The translations under genes and the position numbers were made by a program. From positions 1 to 64,000 of the forward strand of contig JANXNI010000088.1 in assembly GCA_025354165.1 (NCBI GenBank): a stretch of DNA of 64,000 nt. Direction: 5' to 3'. The notes beneath the pieces were generated by a model. It searched no databases. It was not told the origin of the DNA and saw only the letters and a list, made by a program, of their open reading frames with translations. Position 1 is the stretch's first letter, and the number at the start of each line of letters is the position of its first letter. Of this stretch, positions 54,001-62,883 are shown in pieces. Origin of the DNA: Burkholderiales bacterium. Its GTDB lineage: Bacteria; Pseudomonadota; Gammaproteobacteria; Burkholderiales; Casimicrobiaceae.

Positions 54001-54088
54001 TAGGGTGCGCATCAAAATGCGCGCCATCGTGGCGCGTGTCCAAACGTGGAAATTACGAACGAATGTGTGCACATTGGTGCGCACCCTA
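54001..54088. repeat. TAGGGTGCGCA-type palindromic repeat
   Basis: 88 bp bounded by TAGGGTGCGCA and TGCGCACCCTA, a perfect 11-bp inverted pair. Inside are a second inverted pair (AATGCGCGCC with GGCGCGT) and the sequence TGGAAATTACGAACG. It is related to the copy at 30885. Both copies lie between converging genes. Confidence 0.8.
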
Positions 54089-54106
54089 TTTGTCCGTTGC
54101 CCTGAT

Positions 54107-54220
54107 AGCTTTTCGGCGAAATGGCGTTTTTACGAGGGATACAATCGAAAAACGCTGATTGTCGATAATCTAGCAAATTAAGTGCTACCCCAAATGCAGT
54201 GGCGTTTACAGCGAAAAGCT
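54107..54220. repeat. 114-bp palindromic element, copy L
   Basis: Between converging genes, 13 bp from the leftward LysE stop. AGCTTTTCGGCGAAATGGCG on the left, TGGCGTTTACAGCGAAAAGCT on the right (ends AGCTTTTCGGCG/CAGCGAAAAGCT), flanks AT/AT pairing, GTCGAT on the dyad inside GATTGTCGATAATC. The GGGGCTA boxes are altered (GAGGGATA, TACCCC). Confidence 0.92.
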
Positions 54221-54233
54221 ATACCCTTAAATC

Positions 54234-54872
54234 TTACCGCCGACGATCCAGAAGCAACACGGCCGCGCCAGAGGCGATAAAGAGCGCTGCGCTTGCACGA
54301 TTGACGTTGCGCATATACGTGGGGTGCGCCGCGAGCCAACGACTCACGCGGCCCGCCGCCACGCCGAGCGCACCATAAGCGACGATGGTCAGTACCGAAA
54401 AAATCGCACCGAGTAGCAGCATTTGCGTAAACGGCGTCGACGCGTTCGCCTCGCCTGATCGTACAAACTGTGGCACGAAGGCGAGCACAAACAGCGCGAC
54501 TTTCGGGTTCAATAAATTGCTCAAGAAGCCGCGCCAGAACAAAGCCGTCCAGGGCGCTTTTTGCGAAGCGACGCTGGCCACCGCAGACGCGTTGCGCCAC
54601 GACAAAACACCCAGATAAATCAGGTAGATACCGCCAACAAGTTTCATCGCCCAAAAGGCTGTTTCGCTGGCGGTAAGGAGCGCACTCACCCCCATCGCGG
54701 CGAGCAGCGAATGCACCATGATGCCCAAGCCAACACCCATCGCATGCGCTATGCCCGCCAGCGGCCCCTGTGTCAATCCGCGCGACAGCGAGAGCAGCAT
54801 ATCGGGCCCCGGAATCGCGATGATGACCGCGACGGCCGGGAGGTAGAGAAGGGTTTGTTCGAGCGACAGCAT
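54234..54872 (-). CDS. LysE-family translocator
   Basis: A 212-residue inner-membrane exporter with about six helices. Typical RhtB/LysE features: N-terminal AVAVIIAIPGPDMLLSLSRG with the conserved PGP, LVGGIYLIYLGVLSWRN, and FLSNLLNPKVALFVLAFVPQF. The family exports amino acids (lysine, threonine, homoserine lactones); the substrate is not predictable. It is a single gene converging on the aldolase. Confidence 0.92.
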   Translation of the reverse strand: MLSLEQTLLYLPAVAVIIAIPGPDMLLSLSRGLTQGPLAGIAHAMGVGLGIMVHSLLAAMGVSALLTASETAFWAMKLVGGIYLIYLGVLSWRNASAVASVASQKAPWTALFWRGFLSNLLNPKVALFVLAFVPQFVRSGEANASTPFTQMLLLGAIFSVLTIVAYGALGVAAGRVSRWLAAHPTYMRNVNRASAALFIASGAAVLLLDRRR

Positions 54873-55206
54873 CGAAACAGTTTACCGGCGCAGTGTGTTG
54901 TCTCCCGTTGTGAGCAAGTATTTAGTCAAAGTCATGGTGCGCGCGCATGCAGAAAAAGAAGAGTACGAACCAGAACCAGCGGACGGCAGGCCGGCGTTAA
55001 AAGGCGCATTCAAAGGCGAAAAGGGTGCGAGACAGACGCCGCCGTAACGGTTGGAGACAAGACGACAGTCGCGCGTTTCGTGTTGAAGCAGATGCCGTTG
55101 TTGCTCTTGTGGCAACCTGAGCCGGTGTTTTCGGCTTTGCTAGACGCTAACTTCGCAAAACCCATTTACACCGGGAACCGATTCGCACTGTGCTAGTCTC
55201 CTTCAC
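54873..55206 (+). other. Region upstream of the metal-efflux operon
   Basis: 334 bp holding the lysE promoter and, to the right, the promoter of the efflux operon. A 45-codon frame at 54910-55047 (GTG start, ends RQTPP) is basic and Glu/Lys-rich, but has no ribosome-binding site, so it is not called. No CusR or CzcR box could be defined. Confidence 0.4.
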
Positions 55207-55557
55207 GTGAAATCGACACTTCGCCATTGGGCCGTAATAATGTTGCTGGTACTTTTACCCGCTACTTTATTCGCGCAAGCGTGTGAATTGGGATGTAGTC
55301 TGGCTCGAATGGGTGTGCCAATGAGCGCAAAAGCCCATCAAGCGATGCCCGATTGCGATCAGGCTTTGTCTGTGGCGAACGATGCCGACAATTCGTGCCC
55401 GATGGCCGCGCTCTGCGATTTCGCGCATCTGACCGCGCTTCCGATTGTTTCGTCGTTCGATGGCGTTGCAGCTGCACCTACTGTTGGTGTCGCGCCGTCG
55501 TATATCGGCTTCACCTCTACTTCCTTCCCTCCGGCCCAGCGGCCTCCCGCCGCTTAG
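55207..55557 (+). CDS. Small Cys-rich exported protein of the metal-efflux operon
   Basis: A 116-residue product; GTG start at 55207. A signal peptide (WAVIMLLVLLPATLFAQ) is followed by a mature part with cysteines CELGC, DCDQ, SCPMAALC and a His/Met content suited to metal contact. It ends in a Pro-rich tail. It begins the operon with the TolC-, CusB- and CusA-like genes; comparable small Cys-containing proteins occupy this position in heavy-metal operons of betaproteobacteria. No known family name can be given with confidence. Confidence 0.62.
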   Translation: MKSTLRHWAVIMLLVLLPATLFAQACELGCSLARMGVPMSAKAHQAMPDCDQALSVANDADNSCPMAALCDFAHLTALPIVSSFDGVAAAPTVGVAPSYIGFTSTSFPPAQRPPAA

Positions 55558-55642
55558 TTCGTTTCCCGCCCTTAGTCCGTCCGGCGTCAGTGTTTTTTGC
55601 TGCGCCGTGACGCTTATGGAACGAATTTGTTGGAGCCAGGCC

Positions 55643-57016
55643 ATGGTTTTTTATTCGACTATGTACGCGCCAGTCGCGGGCGATTGTCAGCGTGATGCAC
55701 GGTTTACGAATACACGCGACGGCGCAGCCGCTCGCCGCTCTAAACTCGCATTGGTCGCAGTTGCCCTGGGTGCGGTGATGCAGTTCGCCCCGCTGTCGCA
55801 CGCGGCAGAGCCCGCGTTAACGCTCGCAGAAGCGTTAACTCTGGCGGCGTCCGATTCGCGGCAATTGGCTGCGCAGGACGCGGCCGTCACTGCGGCGAAC
55901 GAACTCGCCATCAGTGCCGGTGAGCGACCTGACCCGGTTCTCAAACTTGGCATTGACAATCTGCCCGTCACTGGACCGGATCGCCTGCGTATCGGTGCCG
56001 ATTTCATGACCATGCGCCGCATCGGCGTTATGCAGGAGTTCACACGATCCGACAAGCTCGATCTGCGACGAAAGCGCGGCGAATCGGAGGCTGAGCGCGA
56101 GCGTGTGGCGAAACAGGGCATCCTCGCCAACCTGCAACGCGACACGGCGCTGGCGTGGATCGATCGCTACTTCGCGGATCGTCAGCGTACCTTGCTGGAT
56201 GAACAGATTCGCGAAGCGCGGCTCGCGGTCGATGGCGCAGCCATCGCCTACCGAACGGGGCGCGGCAGTCAAGCCGACATCATCGTAGCCCGCGCAGCTA
56301 TCGTGACGCTCGAAGACCGACAACTGCAAATCGAGCGGCAGCAACGTGTGTCGACGCTGCAGCTTGCACGCTGGATCGGTGGCGCGGCGGAGCGTCCCAC
56401 CCTAAGTCCGCCAGATTGGGCAATTCCAGCGCTCGGAGCGCATGACGTGAGCCATACACTCTCGCGCCATCCCATGCTGACCATGCTTGCCGCACAAGAA
56501 TCCACCGCTCAGCTCGACAGCAAAATCGCGCAAGCAGCCAAACATCCGGACTGGACATGGGAATTAGGATTTGCACAGCGCGGATCTGCCTACTCCAACA
56601 TGATTTCGCTGGGTGTCAGTATTCCATTGCAGATCGCGCCTTCGCGCCGTCAGGATCGGGACATCGCTGCAAAAAATGCATTAATCGACCAACTCCACGC
56701 ACAACGGGAAGACCTGCTGCGTGCGCACAGCGCAGAGCTGCGCATCATGCAGGCGGAGTTGGCCAGCTTCGGCGAGCGCATTAAGCGCATCGATGACGGT
56801 CTCATTCCCCTGGCAACCGAACGCACCGCTGCGGCGAACATCGCCTATCACAGCGGCACCGGCCCTCTAAGCGCCATTCTGGACGCCAGAAAAAACGAAA
56901 TCGATGTGCGTATGCAGCGCCTCGACCTCGAGCGCGAACAAGCCCGCGTGTGGGCACAACTCAAATACCTCCTTCCAAGCGACGAAGCGATCAGTAGCAA
57001 GGACACCACAAAATGA
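55643..57016 (+). CDS. cusC: TolC-type outer membrane channel of the metal-efflux operon (CusC-like)
   Basis: An outer membrane factor of about 457 residues. ATG 55643 has GGAG eight bases upstream, better than the ATG at 55616; the frame is open even earlier but unsupported. The signal sequence is KLALVAVALGAVMQFAPLSHA. Two coiled, Ala/Arg-rich alpha-helical repeats (about 100-240 and 310-430) are typical of TolC-like channels. No N-terminal lipobox Cys is seen, unlike many CusC. It overlaps the next gene by four bases (ATGA). It would complete the CusA-CusB pump across the outer membrane. Confidence 0.87.
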   Translation: MVFYSTMYAPVAGDCQRDARFTNTRDGAAARRSKLALVAVALGAVMQFAPLSHAAEPALTLAEALTLAASDSRQLAAQDAAVTAANELAISAGERPDPVLKLGIDNLPVTGPDRLRIGADFMTMRRIGVMQEFTRSDKLDLRRKRGESEAERERVAKQGILANLQRDTALAWIDRYFADRQRTLLDEQIREARLAVDGAAIAYRTGRGSQADIIVARAAIVTLEDRQLQIERQQRVSTLQLARWIGGAAERPTLSPPDWAIPALGAHDVSHTLSRHPMLTMLAAQESTAQLDSKIAQAAKHPDWTWELGFAQRGSAYSNMISLGVSIPLQIAPSRRQDRDIAAKNALIDQLHAQREDLLRAHSAELRIMQAELASFGERIKRIDDGLIPLATERTAAANIAYHSGTGPLSAILDARKNEIDVRMQRLDLEREQARVWAQLKYLLPSDEAISSKDTTK

Positions 57017-58626
57017 AAACCAAATACATCGCAATCGGCGTGGGAGTATTGATCGCGCTCGGCGCAGGCATCGGAGGTGGATGGTGGCTAGGCATGAGTC
57101 AGGGCATGCAGATGGCGGCAGGCCCAGAGAGCACACCGGCCAGTCAAGGCGGCCCGCAAAAAGCGGGAGACGTCGATCCAGCGAATGGCAAAAAAGTGCT
57201 GTACTGGCACGACCCGATGGTGCCGAACAATAAGTTTGACAGGCCCGGAAAATCGCCGTTCATGGACATGATGCTGGTGCCGAAATATGGCGAAAGCGGT
57301 GAGGCTGATGACGGCAAAGTAGCCATTAGCCCACGCGTGCAGCAGAACCTCGGCGTGCGAACTGCGGAGGTCACGCAGGGCAGCTTCGTAGTGCCCGTAG
57401 AAGCCAATGGCACAGTGGCCTACAACGAGCGCGACGTCAGTGTTGTGTCGACCCGCGTCGCTGGCACTTTGGAGAAACTAAACGTCCGTGCTCCGCTTGA
57501 TTCGGTGCGCAAGGGGCAAGTGGTCGCGGAACTTTATGTACCCGAATGGCTCGCGGCACAGGAGGAGTATCTGGCCGTGCGTCGACTGCAAGGCGGCGCT
57601 ATGGCCGAGCTGACGGATTCCGCGCGTCAGCGCATGGTCGTGACGGGTGTGCCGGATGAAATTATTCGCGCCGTCGAGCGAACGGGTCAAGTGCAGCGTC
57701 GCCTGGCGCTGGTAGCGCCAACCGGCGGCATCGTCGCCGAACTGACCGCTCGCGAGGGTATGTCGGTGCAGGGCGGCGCGACGCTGATGCGTATCAACGG
57801 GTTGAGTTCGGTCTGGGTCAATGCGGACGTCCCTGAAAGTCAAGCGGCGAATGTTCGGCGCGGCACTTCGGTCGAAGCACGCACGCCTGCATTGCCCGGC
57901 GTCGTCTTCACCGGCAAGGTAGGTGCGCTGTTGCCCGACGTCAACATGACCACGCGCACGATCAAGGCGCGGGTCGAGCTGGCGAACCCGCGCGGTGAAC
58001 TATTACCGGGCATGTTCGCGAGTCTCACGTTCGCACCCACTGCGCGTCTGGCCGTTTTGCAAGTACCTACTGAAGCCGTGATCCAGACCGGTATACGCTC
58101 CGTCGTGATGGTCGCCGAGTCGGGTGGAAAGTTCGTGCCGGTTGATGTCGAGATTGGCACCGAAGCCAACGGTAAAACCGAGATTCGCAAAGGCCTCAAG
58201 CTCGGACAAAAGGTGGTCACATCGGGCCAGTTCCTGCTCGACTCGGAGTCGAGCTTGACCGCAACCACGACCCGCATGGGCGATGTGCCAGGGCCAACGG
58301 CCAACACCGGAAAGCCCATGATGACGTCGATGACGGGCGCAGTCACCCATCGCGGTGCAGGCAAGATCGAGTCCATCGATAAAACGGAAGTGACGCTTTC
58401 GCACGGCCCAATCCCGTCGCTTAAATGGGGCGAAATGACGATGGGTTTCAAGCTGCCTGCATCTGGGCTGCCCGGCAACATTGCCGTGGGTGATCGCGTG
58501 ATTTTCGACTTCGTGCAAAGCGGCGAAGGCGAATATCAGATCGGCACCATCACACCGATGGCTCCAGCGTTAAAAGTGCCTGAAATGCCAGCGAGCACTA
58601 ACAAGAACAAAGGCAATCCGAAATGA
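57013..58626 (+). CDS. cusB: Periplasmic adaptor of heavy-metal RND pump, CusB-type with fused CusF-like domain
   Basis: A 537-residue membrane-fusion protein. One N-terminal anchor helix (about 5-28), a heavy-metal-binding segment [11 protein letters not shown]...MDMMLVPKY (about 64-92), then the adaptor core with barrel-sandwich halves ([40 protein letters not shown]) and a beta-barrel/MPD domain. From about residue 445 a CusF-like domain is attached: [35 protein letters not shown], carrying the His, Trp and Met set that binds Cu(I)/Ag(I). In E. coli CusF is a separate protein; the fusion is known from SilB-type adaptors. It overlaps both neighbours by four bases. Confidence 0.92.
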   Translation: MKTKYIAIGVGVLIALGAGIGGGWWLGMSQGMQMAAGPESTPASQGGPQKAGDVDPANGKKVLYWHDPMVPNNKFDRPGKSPFMDMMLVPKYGESGEADDGKVAISPRVQQNLGVRTAEVTQGSFVVPVEANGTVAYNERDVSVVSTRVAGTLEKLNVRAPLDSVRKGQVVAELYVPEWLAAQEEYLAVRRLQGGAMAELTDSARQRMVVTGVPDEIIRAVERTGQVQRRLALVAPTGGIVAELTAREGMSVQGGATLMRINGLSSVWVNADVPESQAANVRRGTSVEARTPALPGVVFTGKVGALLPDVNMTTRTIKARVELANPRGELLPGMFASLTFAPTARLAVLQVPTEAVIQTGIRSVVMVAESGGKFVPVDVEIGTEANGKTEIRKGLKLGQKVVTSGQFLLDSESSLTATTTRMGDVPGPTANTGKPMMTSMTGAVTHRGAGKIESIDKTEVTLSHGPIPSLKWGEMTMGFKLPASGLPGNIAVGDRVIFDFVQSGEGEYQIGTITPMAPALKVPEMPASTNKNKGNPK

Positions 58627-61600
58627 TTGCGGCGCTCATTCGATGGTCGATTGGCAACCGCTTTCTGGTGCTGCTCGCCACGCTGATGGTGGCGGGTTGG
58701 GGCGTGTACTCCGCGTTGCGAACACCACTCGATGCGATCCCCGATCTCTCCGACGTGCAGGTCATCATCCGCACGTCCTATCCGGGTCAGGCCCCGCAGA
58801 TCGTCGAGAACCAGATCACCTATCCGCTCACGACGACGATGCTGTCAGTGCCTGGAGCGAAGACGGTGCGAGGCTATTCGTTCTTTGGCGATTCGTTCGT
58901 GTACGTGCTGTTCGAGGACGGCACCGATCCCTATTGGGCGCGTTCACGCGTGCTCGAATATTTAAATCAGGTGCAGGCTCGATTGCCACGCGGTGCCACT
59001 GCTGCGCTTGGCCCGGACGCCACCGGCGTGGGTTGGGTCTACGAGTACGCGCTGGTCGATAGAACTGGTAAGCAGGACTTGTCGCAACTGCGGGCCTTGC
59101 AAGACTGGTTCCTAAAGTATGAACTCAAGACCGTGGCCAATGTGTCCGAAGTCGCAAGCGTCGGAGGCATGGTGCGGCAATACCAGATCGTGCTTGACCC
59201 TGACAAGCTGCGCGCCTACAACGTCCCGCACAGCAAAGTCATCGAGGCGGTGCAGCGCGCAAATCAGGAGGCGGGCGGCTCGGTGCTGGAACTCGGTGAG
59301 GCGGAGTACATGGTGCGCGCGTCCGGATATCTGCGCTCGCTGGACGACTTTCGCAAGATTCCGTTGTTGACGACGGAAGCGGGCGTATCAGTACGGCTGG
59401 GAGATGTTGCTCGCGTGCAGCTCGGACCCGAAATGCGGCGCGGGATAGCTGAACTGGACGGTGAAGGCGAAGTCGCTGGCGGCATTATCGTGATGCGCTC
59501 CGGCAAGAACGCGCTGGAGACGATTGCCGCCGTTAAAGCGAAGCTCGAAGCACTGAAGCCCAGTCTGCCACCCGGCGTTGAAATTGTGCCCGTGTATGAC
59601 CGTTCGGAATTGATCCTGCGTGCTGTTGACAACTTGAAGTCCAAGCTGCTGGAGGAATTCATCGTCGTGGCGCTGGTTTGCCTTGTCTTTTTGTTTCATC
59701 TGCGCTCCGCGTTTGTCGCCATTGTGTCGTTGCCGCTCGGTGTGCTGATCGCCTTCATCATCATGCAGTATCAGGGCGTCAACGCAAACATCATGTCGCT
59801 GGGCGGTATTGCGATTGCTATTGGCGCGATGGTCGACGCCGCCGTCGTCATGATCGAAAACGCGCACAAACACATCGAGCATTGGCGACACGCGCATCCC
59901 GGCGCTGCCCTCAAAGGCGATGAACAATGGCGGGTGATTGGTGATGCAGCGGTCGAGGTCGGCCCTGCGCTGTTCTTCTCGCTACTCATCATCACCCTTT
60001 CGTTCATTCCAGTTTTCACGCTGGAGGCGCAGGAAGGGCGGATGTTCGCGCCACTCGCATTCACCAAGACCTATGCCATGGCAGCGGCCGCTGGCCTCTC
60101 GGTGACGGTGATCCCGGTGCTGATGGGTTATCTGATTCGCGGCCGCATTCCCGATGAACAAAAGAACCCGCTCAATCGGCTGCTGATCGCCCTGTACCGA
60201 CCGCTGCTAAACGCTGTGTTGCGTTTCCCGAAGAGCACGCTGACCGCCGCGCTGCTGGTGGCGCTGATCAGCGTGTGGCCAGCAAGTCAATTGGGCGGGG
60301 AGTTCATGCCACCGCTTGATGAGGGCGACTTGCTGTACATGCCCTCGGCCCTGCCTGGCATTTCTGCAGGCAAGGTGGGCGAAGTGCTGCAACAGACAGA
60401 TCGGCTCATCAAGACGGTGCCTGAAGTCGCCCGCGTGTTTGGCAAGGCAGGCCGCGCAGAGACAGCCACCGATCCGGCGCCGATGGAGATGCTGGAAACT
60501 ACGATTCAGTTCAAGCCGCGCGATCAATGGCGGCCCGGCATGACTCCCGAAAAACTCATCGAAGAACTGGACAACGTTGTCAAAGTGCCAGGCCTCGCCA
60601 ACATCTGGGTGCCGCCGATCCGCAACCGTATCGACATGCTTGCTACTGGCATCAAAAGCCCGGTCGGTGTGAAAGTGGCGGGCACTGACTTGCAAGCGAT
60701 TGATCGCGTGACGGCGGATATTGAGCGCGTGGTGAAGTCCGTGCCGGGCGTAACTTCCGCGCTGGCGGAACGACTCACCGGGGGCCGCTATATCGACATT
60801 CGCATCAACCGCGACAACGCCGCGCGTTTCGGCCTCAATATTGCCGACGTGCAAAGTATCGTGTCCGCCGCCGTCGGTGGTGACAACGTCGGTGAGACGG
60901 TGGAAGGCTTGCAGCGTTTCCCGATCAACGTGCGTTATCCGCGCGAAGTGCGTGATTCGCTTGAGAAGCTTCGCGCGCTCTCGATCCTTACCGAGCGCGG
61001 TGCGCGACTACGACTTTCGGATGTCGCAGAGGTGGTGATCACCGACGGCCCGCCCATGCTCAAATCCGAGAATGCGCGGCTGTCCGGCTGGGTCTATGTC
61101 GACATTCGCGGTCGCGACCTGCGCTCTGCGGTCAAGGAAATGCAGGCAGCCGTGGCAAAAGAGGTGAAACTGCCCCCCGGCATGTCGGTGTCGTGGTCGG
61201 GACAATTTGAATTTCTGGAACGTGCATCGGCGAAGTTAAAGATCGTCATACCGGCGACTTTGCTGATCATCTTTGTGTTGTTGTACCTGACCTTCCGGCG
61301 CTTTGATGAAGCGCTGCTGATCATGGCTACGCTTCCCTTCGCGCTCGCTGGTGGTGTGTGGCTGCTGTGGCTGCTCGGACACAACCTGTCAGTCGCGAGT
61401 GGCGTTGGTTTCATTGCCCTCTCGGGCGTGGCCTCCGAGTTTGGCGTGATCATGCTGCTCTACCTGCGGCAAGCATGGGATGCGAGCATTGCAGCAGGCA
61501 AAACCACGGACGCTGATTTGCTAAATGCGATTCGCGATGGCGCGGTGTTGCGCGTGCGCCCGAAAGCGATGACGGTGGCGGTGATCATCGCTGGACTGGT

Positions 61601-61802
61601 GCCGATCATGCTCGGTGCGGGTACGGGTTCGGAGGTCATGCAGCGCATCGCCGCGCCGATGGTTGGCGGCATGGTGACGGCACCGCTCTTGTCCATGTTT
61701 GTGATTCCGGCGGTGTATCGATTGATGCGGCGAGTACCGTTCGGCGCGCCGCAAACGCGCCCCTCTTGGGCCTACTGGAAGCGCCGCGATGAAGCGGTTT
61801 GA
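58623..61802 (+). CDS. cusA: Heavy-metal efflux RND permease, CusA/SilA-like
   Basis: A 1059-residue inner-membrane proton antiporter that moves metal ions into the adaptor-channel complex. Two halves each with a long periplasmic loop are visible. The heavy-metal RND signature in helix 4 is [20 protein letters not shown] with its Asp. [40 protein letters not shown] and [17 protein letters not shown] (with a Met in the position used for Cu/Ag relay) follow CusA. Together with the Met-rich, CusF-fused adaptor, Cu(I)/Ag(I) is the favoured substrate over Zn/Co. It is the last gene of the operon; a strong terminator follows. Confidence 0.93.
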   Translation: MIAALIRWSIGNRFLVLLATLMVAGWGVYSALRTPLDAIPDLSDVQVIIRTSYPGQAPQIVENQITYPLTTTMLSVPGAKTVRGYSFFGDSFVYVLFEDGTDPYWARSRVLEYLNQVQARLPRGATAALGPDATGVGWVYEYALVDRTGKQDLSQLRALQDWFLKYELKTVANVSEVASVGGMVRQYQIVLDPDKLRAYNVPHSKVIEAVQRANQEAGGSVLELGEAEYMVRASGYLRSLDDFRKIPLLTTEAGVSVRLGDVARVQLGPEMRRGIAELDGEGEVAGGIIVMRSGKNALETIAAVKAKLEALKPSLPPGVEIVPVYDRSELILRAVDNLKSKLLEEFIVVALVCLVFLFHLRSAFVAIVSLPLGVLIAFIIMQYQGVNANIMSLGGIAIAIGAMVDAAVVMIENAHKHIEHWRHAHPGAALKGDEQWRVIGDAAVEVGPALFFSLLIITLSFIPVFTLEAQEGRMFAPLAFTKTYAMAAAAGLSVTVIPVLMGYLIRGRIPDEQKNPLNRLLIALYRPLLNAVLRFPKSTLTAALLVALISVWPASQLGGEFMPPLDEGDLLYMPSALPGISAGKVGEVLQQTDRLIKTVPEVARVFGKAGRAETATDPAPMEMLETTIQFKPRDQWRPGMTPEKLIEELDNVVKVPGLANIWVPPIRNRIDMLATGIKSPVGVKVAGTDLQAIDRVTADIERVVKSVPGVTSALAERLTGGRYIDIRINRDNAARFGLNIADVQSIVSAAVGGDNVGETVEGLQRFPINVRYPREVRDSLEKLRALSILTERGARLRLSDVAEVVITDGPPMLKSENARLSGWVYVDIRGRDLRSAVKEMQAAVAKEVKLPPGMSVSWSGQFEFLERASAKLKIVIPATLLIIFVLLYLTFRRFDEALLIMATLPFALAGGVWLLWLLGHNLSVASGVGFIALSGVASEFGVIMLLYLRQAWDASIAAGKTTDADLLNAIRDGAVLRVRPKAMTVAVIIAGLVPIMLGAGTGSEVMQRIAAPMVGGMVTAPLLSMFVIPAVYRLMRRVPFGAPQTRPSWAYWKRRDEAV

Positions 61803-61833
61803 ACCCCCATTCTCAATGGCTGACCGGCCAGAA

Positions 61834-61857
61834 AAAAGCCGCCCGGAGGCGGCTTTT
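61834..61857. terminator. Bidirectional rho-independent terminator
   Basis: AAAAGCCGCC-CGGA-GGCGGCTTTT is a perfect 10-bp stem with a 4-base loop and a T-run on each side. It lies between the converging cusA and Bug receptor genes and can end transcription from both sides. Confidence 0.93.
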
Positions 61858-61874
61858 ACTACGGCACAACGGCT

Positions 61875-62843
61875 CTACATCTCTAGCGAAATCTTCTTCG
61901 CGTCTACCACGCGCTTCCACTTGGCGACTTCGCGCTTGACGGTTTCGGTAAATTGTTCTGGCGTGCTGCCAATAACGAATGCGCCGTTGTCTTCAAATTT
62001 CTTGATGGTGTCCGGATCCTTGAGTACGGCCATCGAGGCATCGTAAATTTTCTTTGTGATGTCTTTGGGCATGTGGGCCGGGCCGACGAAACCGAACCAG
62101 GTATCGGCTTCGTAGCCTTTTAGTCCCAATTCCGCAAATGTTGGCACGTTCGGCAATTGTGGGATACGTCTTGGGAACGCGAGGCCGATAGGAATGAAAT
62201 TACCCGCCTTGATCTGTGCGAGCGATGACGACAGGTTGTCCCACATGATCGGAACGTTGCCCGCAACCACATCGGTCACTGCCGGACCCGCGCCTTTGTA
62301 GGCAATGTGCTGTGCGTCAGTGCCCGTTTCGACTAGGAACAGTTCCATTGCAAGGTGGCCGACGCCACCTGCCCCGGAACTGGCATAGCTGAATTTGCCA
62401 GGGTTGGCTTTCAGAGCAGCGACGAGCGACGCATAGTCTTTGTACGCGAAATTCTTGTTGACCTCGATGATGCCGGGGACCGAGGCGAGGTTCGTAATGT
62501 GGGTGAACTGCGTCACGGGGTCCATCTTGTTATTTTTGTAGGCGACGATATTGGTTCCCATCGTGGACACCGAGCCCATGCCGATGGTGTAACCGTCGGC
62601 AGGTGCCTTGGCGATTTCGGCTGCGCCGATGGAGCCACCGGCCCCCGCACGGTTTTCGACGATCACGGGTTGACCGAGAATCGGCGTCATTTTTGCGGCC
62701 ATGATACGGGCGACGATGTCGGTCGTTCCGCCCGGTGCAAACGGTACGATGATCCTGATCGGCTTCGATGGATAAGCCTGAGCGAAAGTGACGCTGGTAG
62801 CCATTACGGCGACGAGTGCGGTGACTGTTTTAGTAAATTGCAT
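61875..62843 (-). CDS. Bug-family tripartite tricarboxylate transporter receptor, second copy
   Basis: A 322-residue periplasmic binding protein; ATG 62843 follows GGAGGAG. Signal peptide ends near FAQAYP. Bug features: SKPIRIIVPFAPGGTTDIVA, VIVENRAGAGGSIGAAEI, FSYASSGAGGVGHLAMELF and AYKGAGPAVTDVVAGNVPIM. Its ligand is not known; no TctAB genes are nearby. It is related to the receptor at 29885 but clearly distinct. It is downstream of the phosphomannomutase gene, on the same strand with a 40-bp gap, perhaps co-transcribed by chance. Confidence 0.9.
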   Translation of the reverse strand: MQFTKTVTALVAVMATSVTFAQAYPSKPIRIIVPFAPGGTTDIVARIMAAKMTPILGQPVIVENRAGAGGSIGAAEIAKAPADGYTIGMGSVSTMGTNIVAYKNNKMDPVTQFTHITNLASVPGIIEVNKNFAYKDYASLVAALKANPGKFSYASSGAGGVGHLAMELFLVETGTDAQHIAYKGAGPAVTDVVAGNVPIMWDNLSSSLAQIKAGNFIPIGLAFPRRIPQLPNVPTFAELGLKGYEADTWFGFVGPAHMPKDITKKIYDASMAVLKDPDTIKKFEDNGAFVIGSTPEQFTETVKREVAKWKRVVDAKKISLEM

Positions 62844-62883
62844 GGTGAGACTCCTCCAAAAAAGTTTCGTCGTGAGTGTAGGT

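Noticed and set aside
54910-55047. 45-codon frame upstream of the metal-efflux operon
   Set aside because: The composition is plausible for a small charged protein, but no ribosome-binding site or homology is visible.
54561-55196. 211-codon frame on + opposite lysE
   Set aside because: Overlaps the well-supported lysE on the other strand; its translation is Arg/His/Gln-rich with no pattern.
29885-62843. The Bug receptors as parts of complete TctABC transporters
   Set aside because: Neither receptor has tctA or tctB neighbours in the window, so only orphan receptors can be supported.
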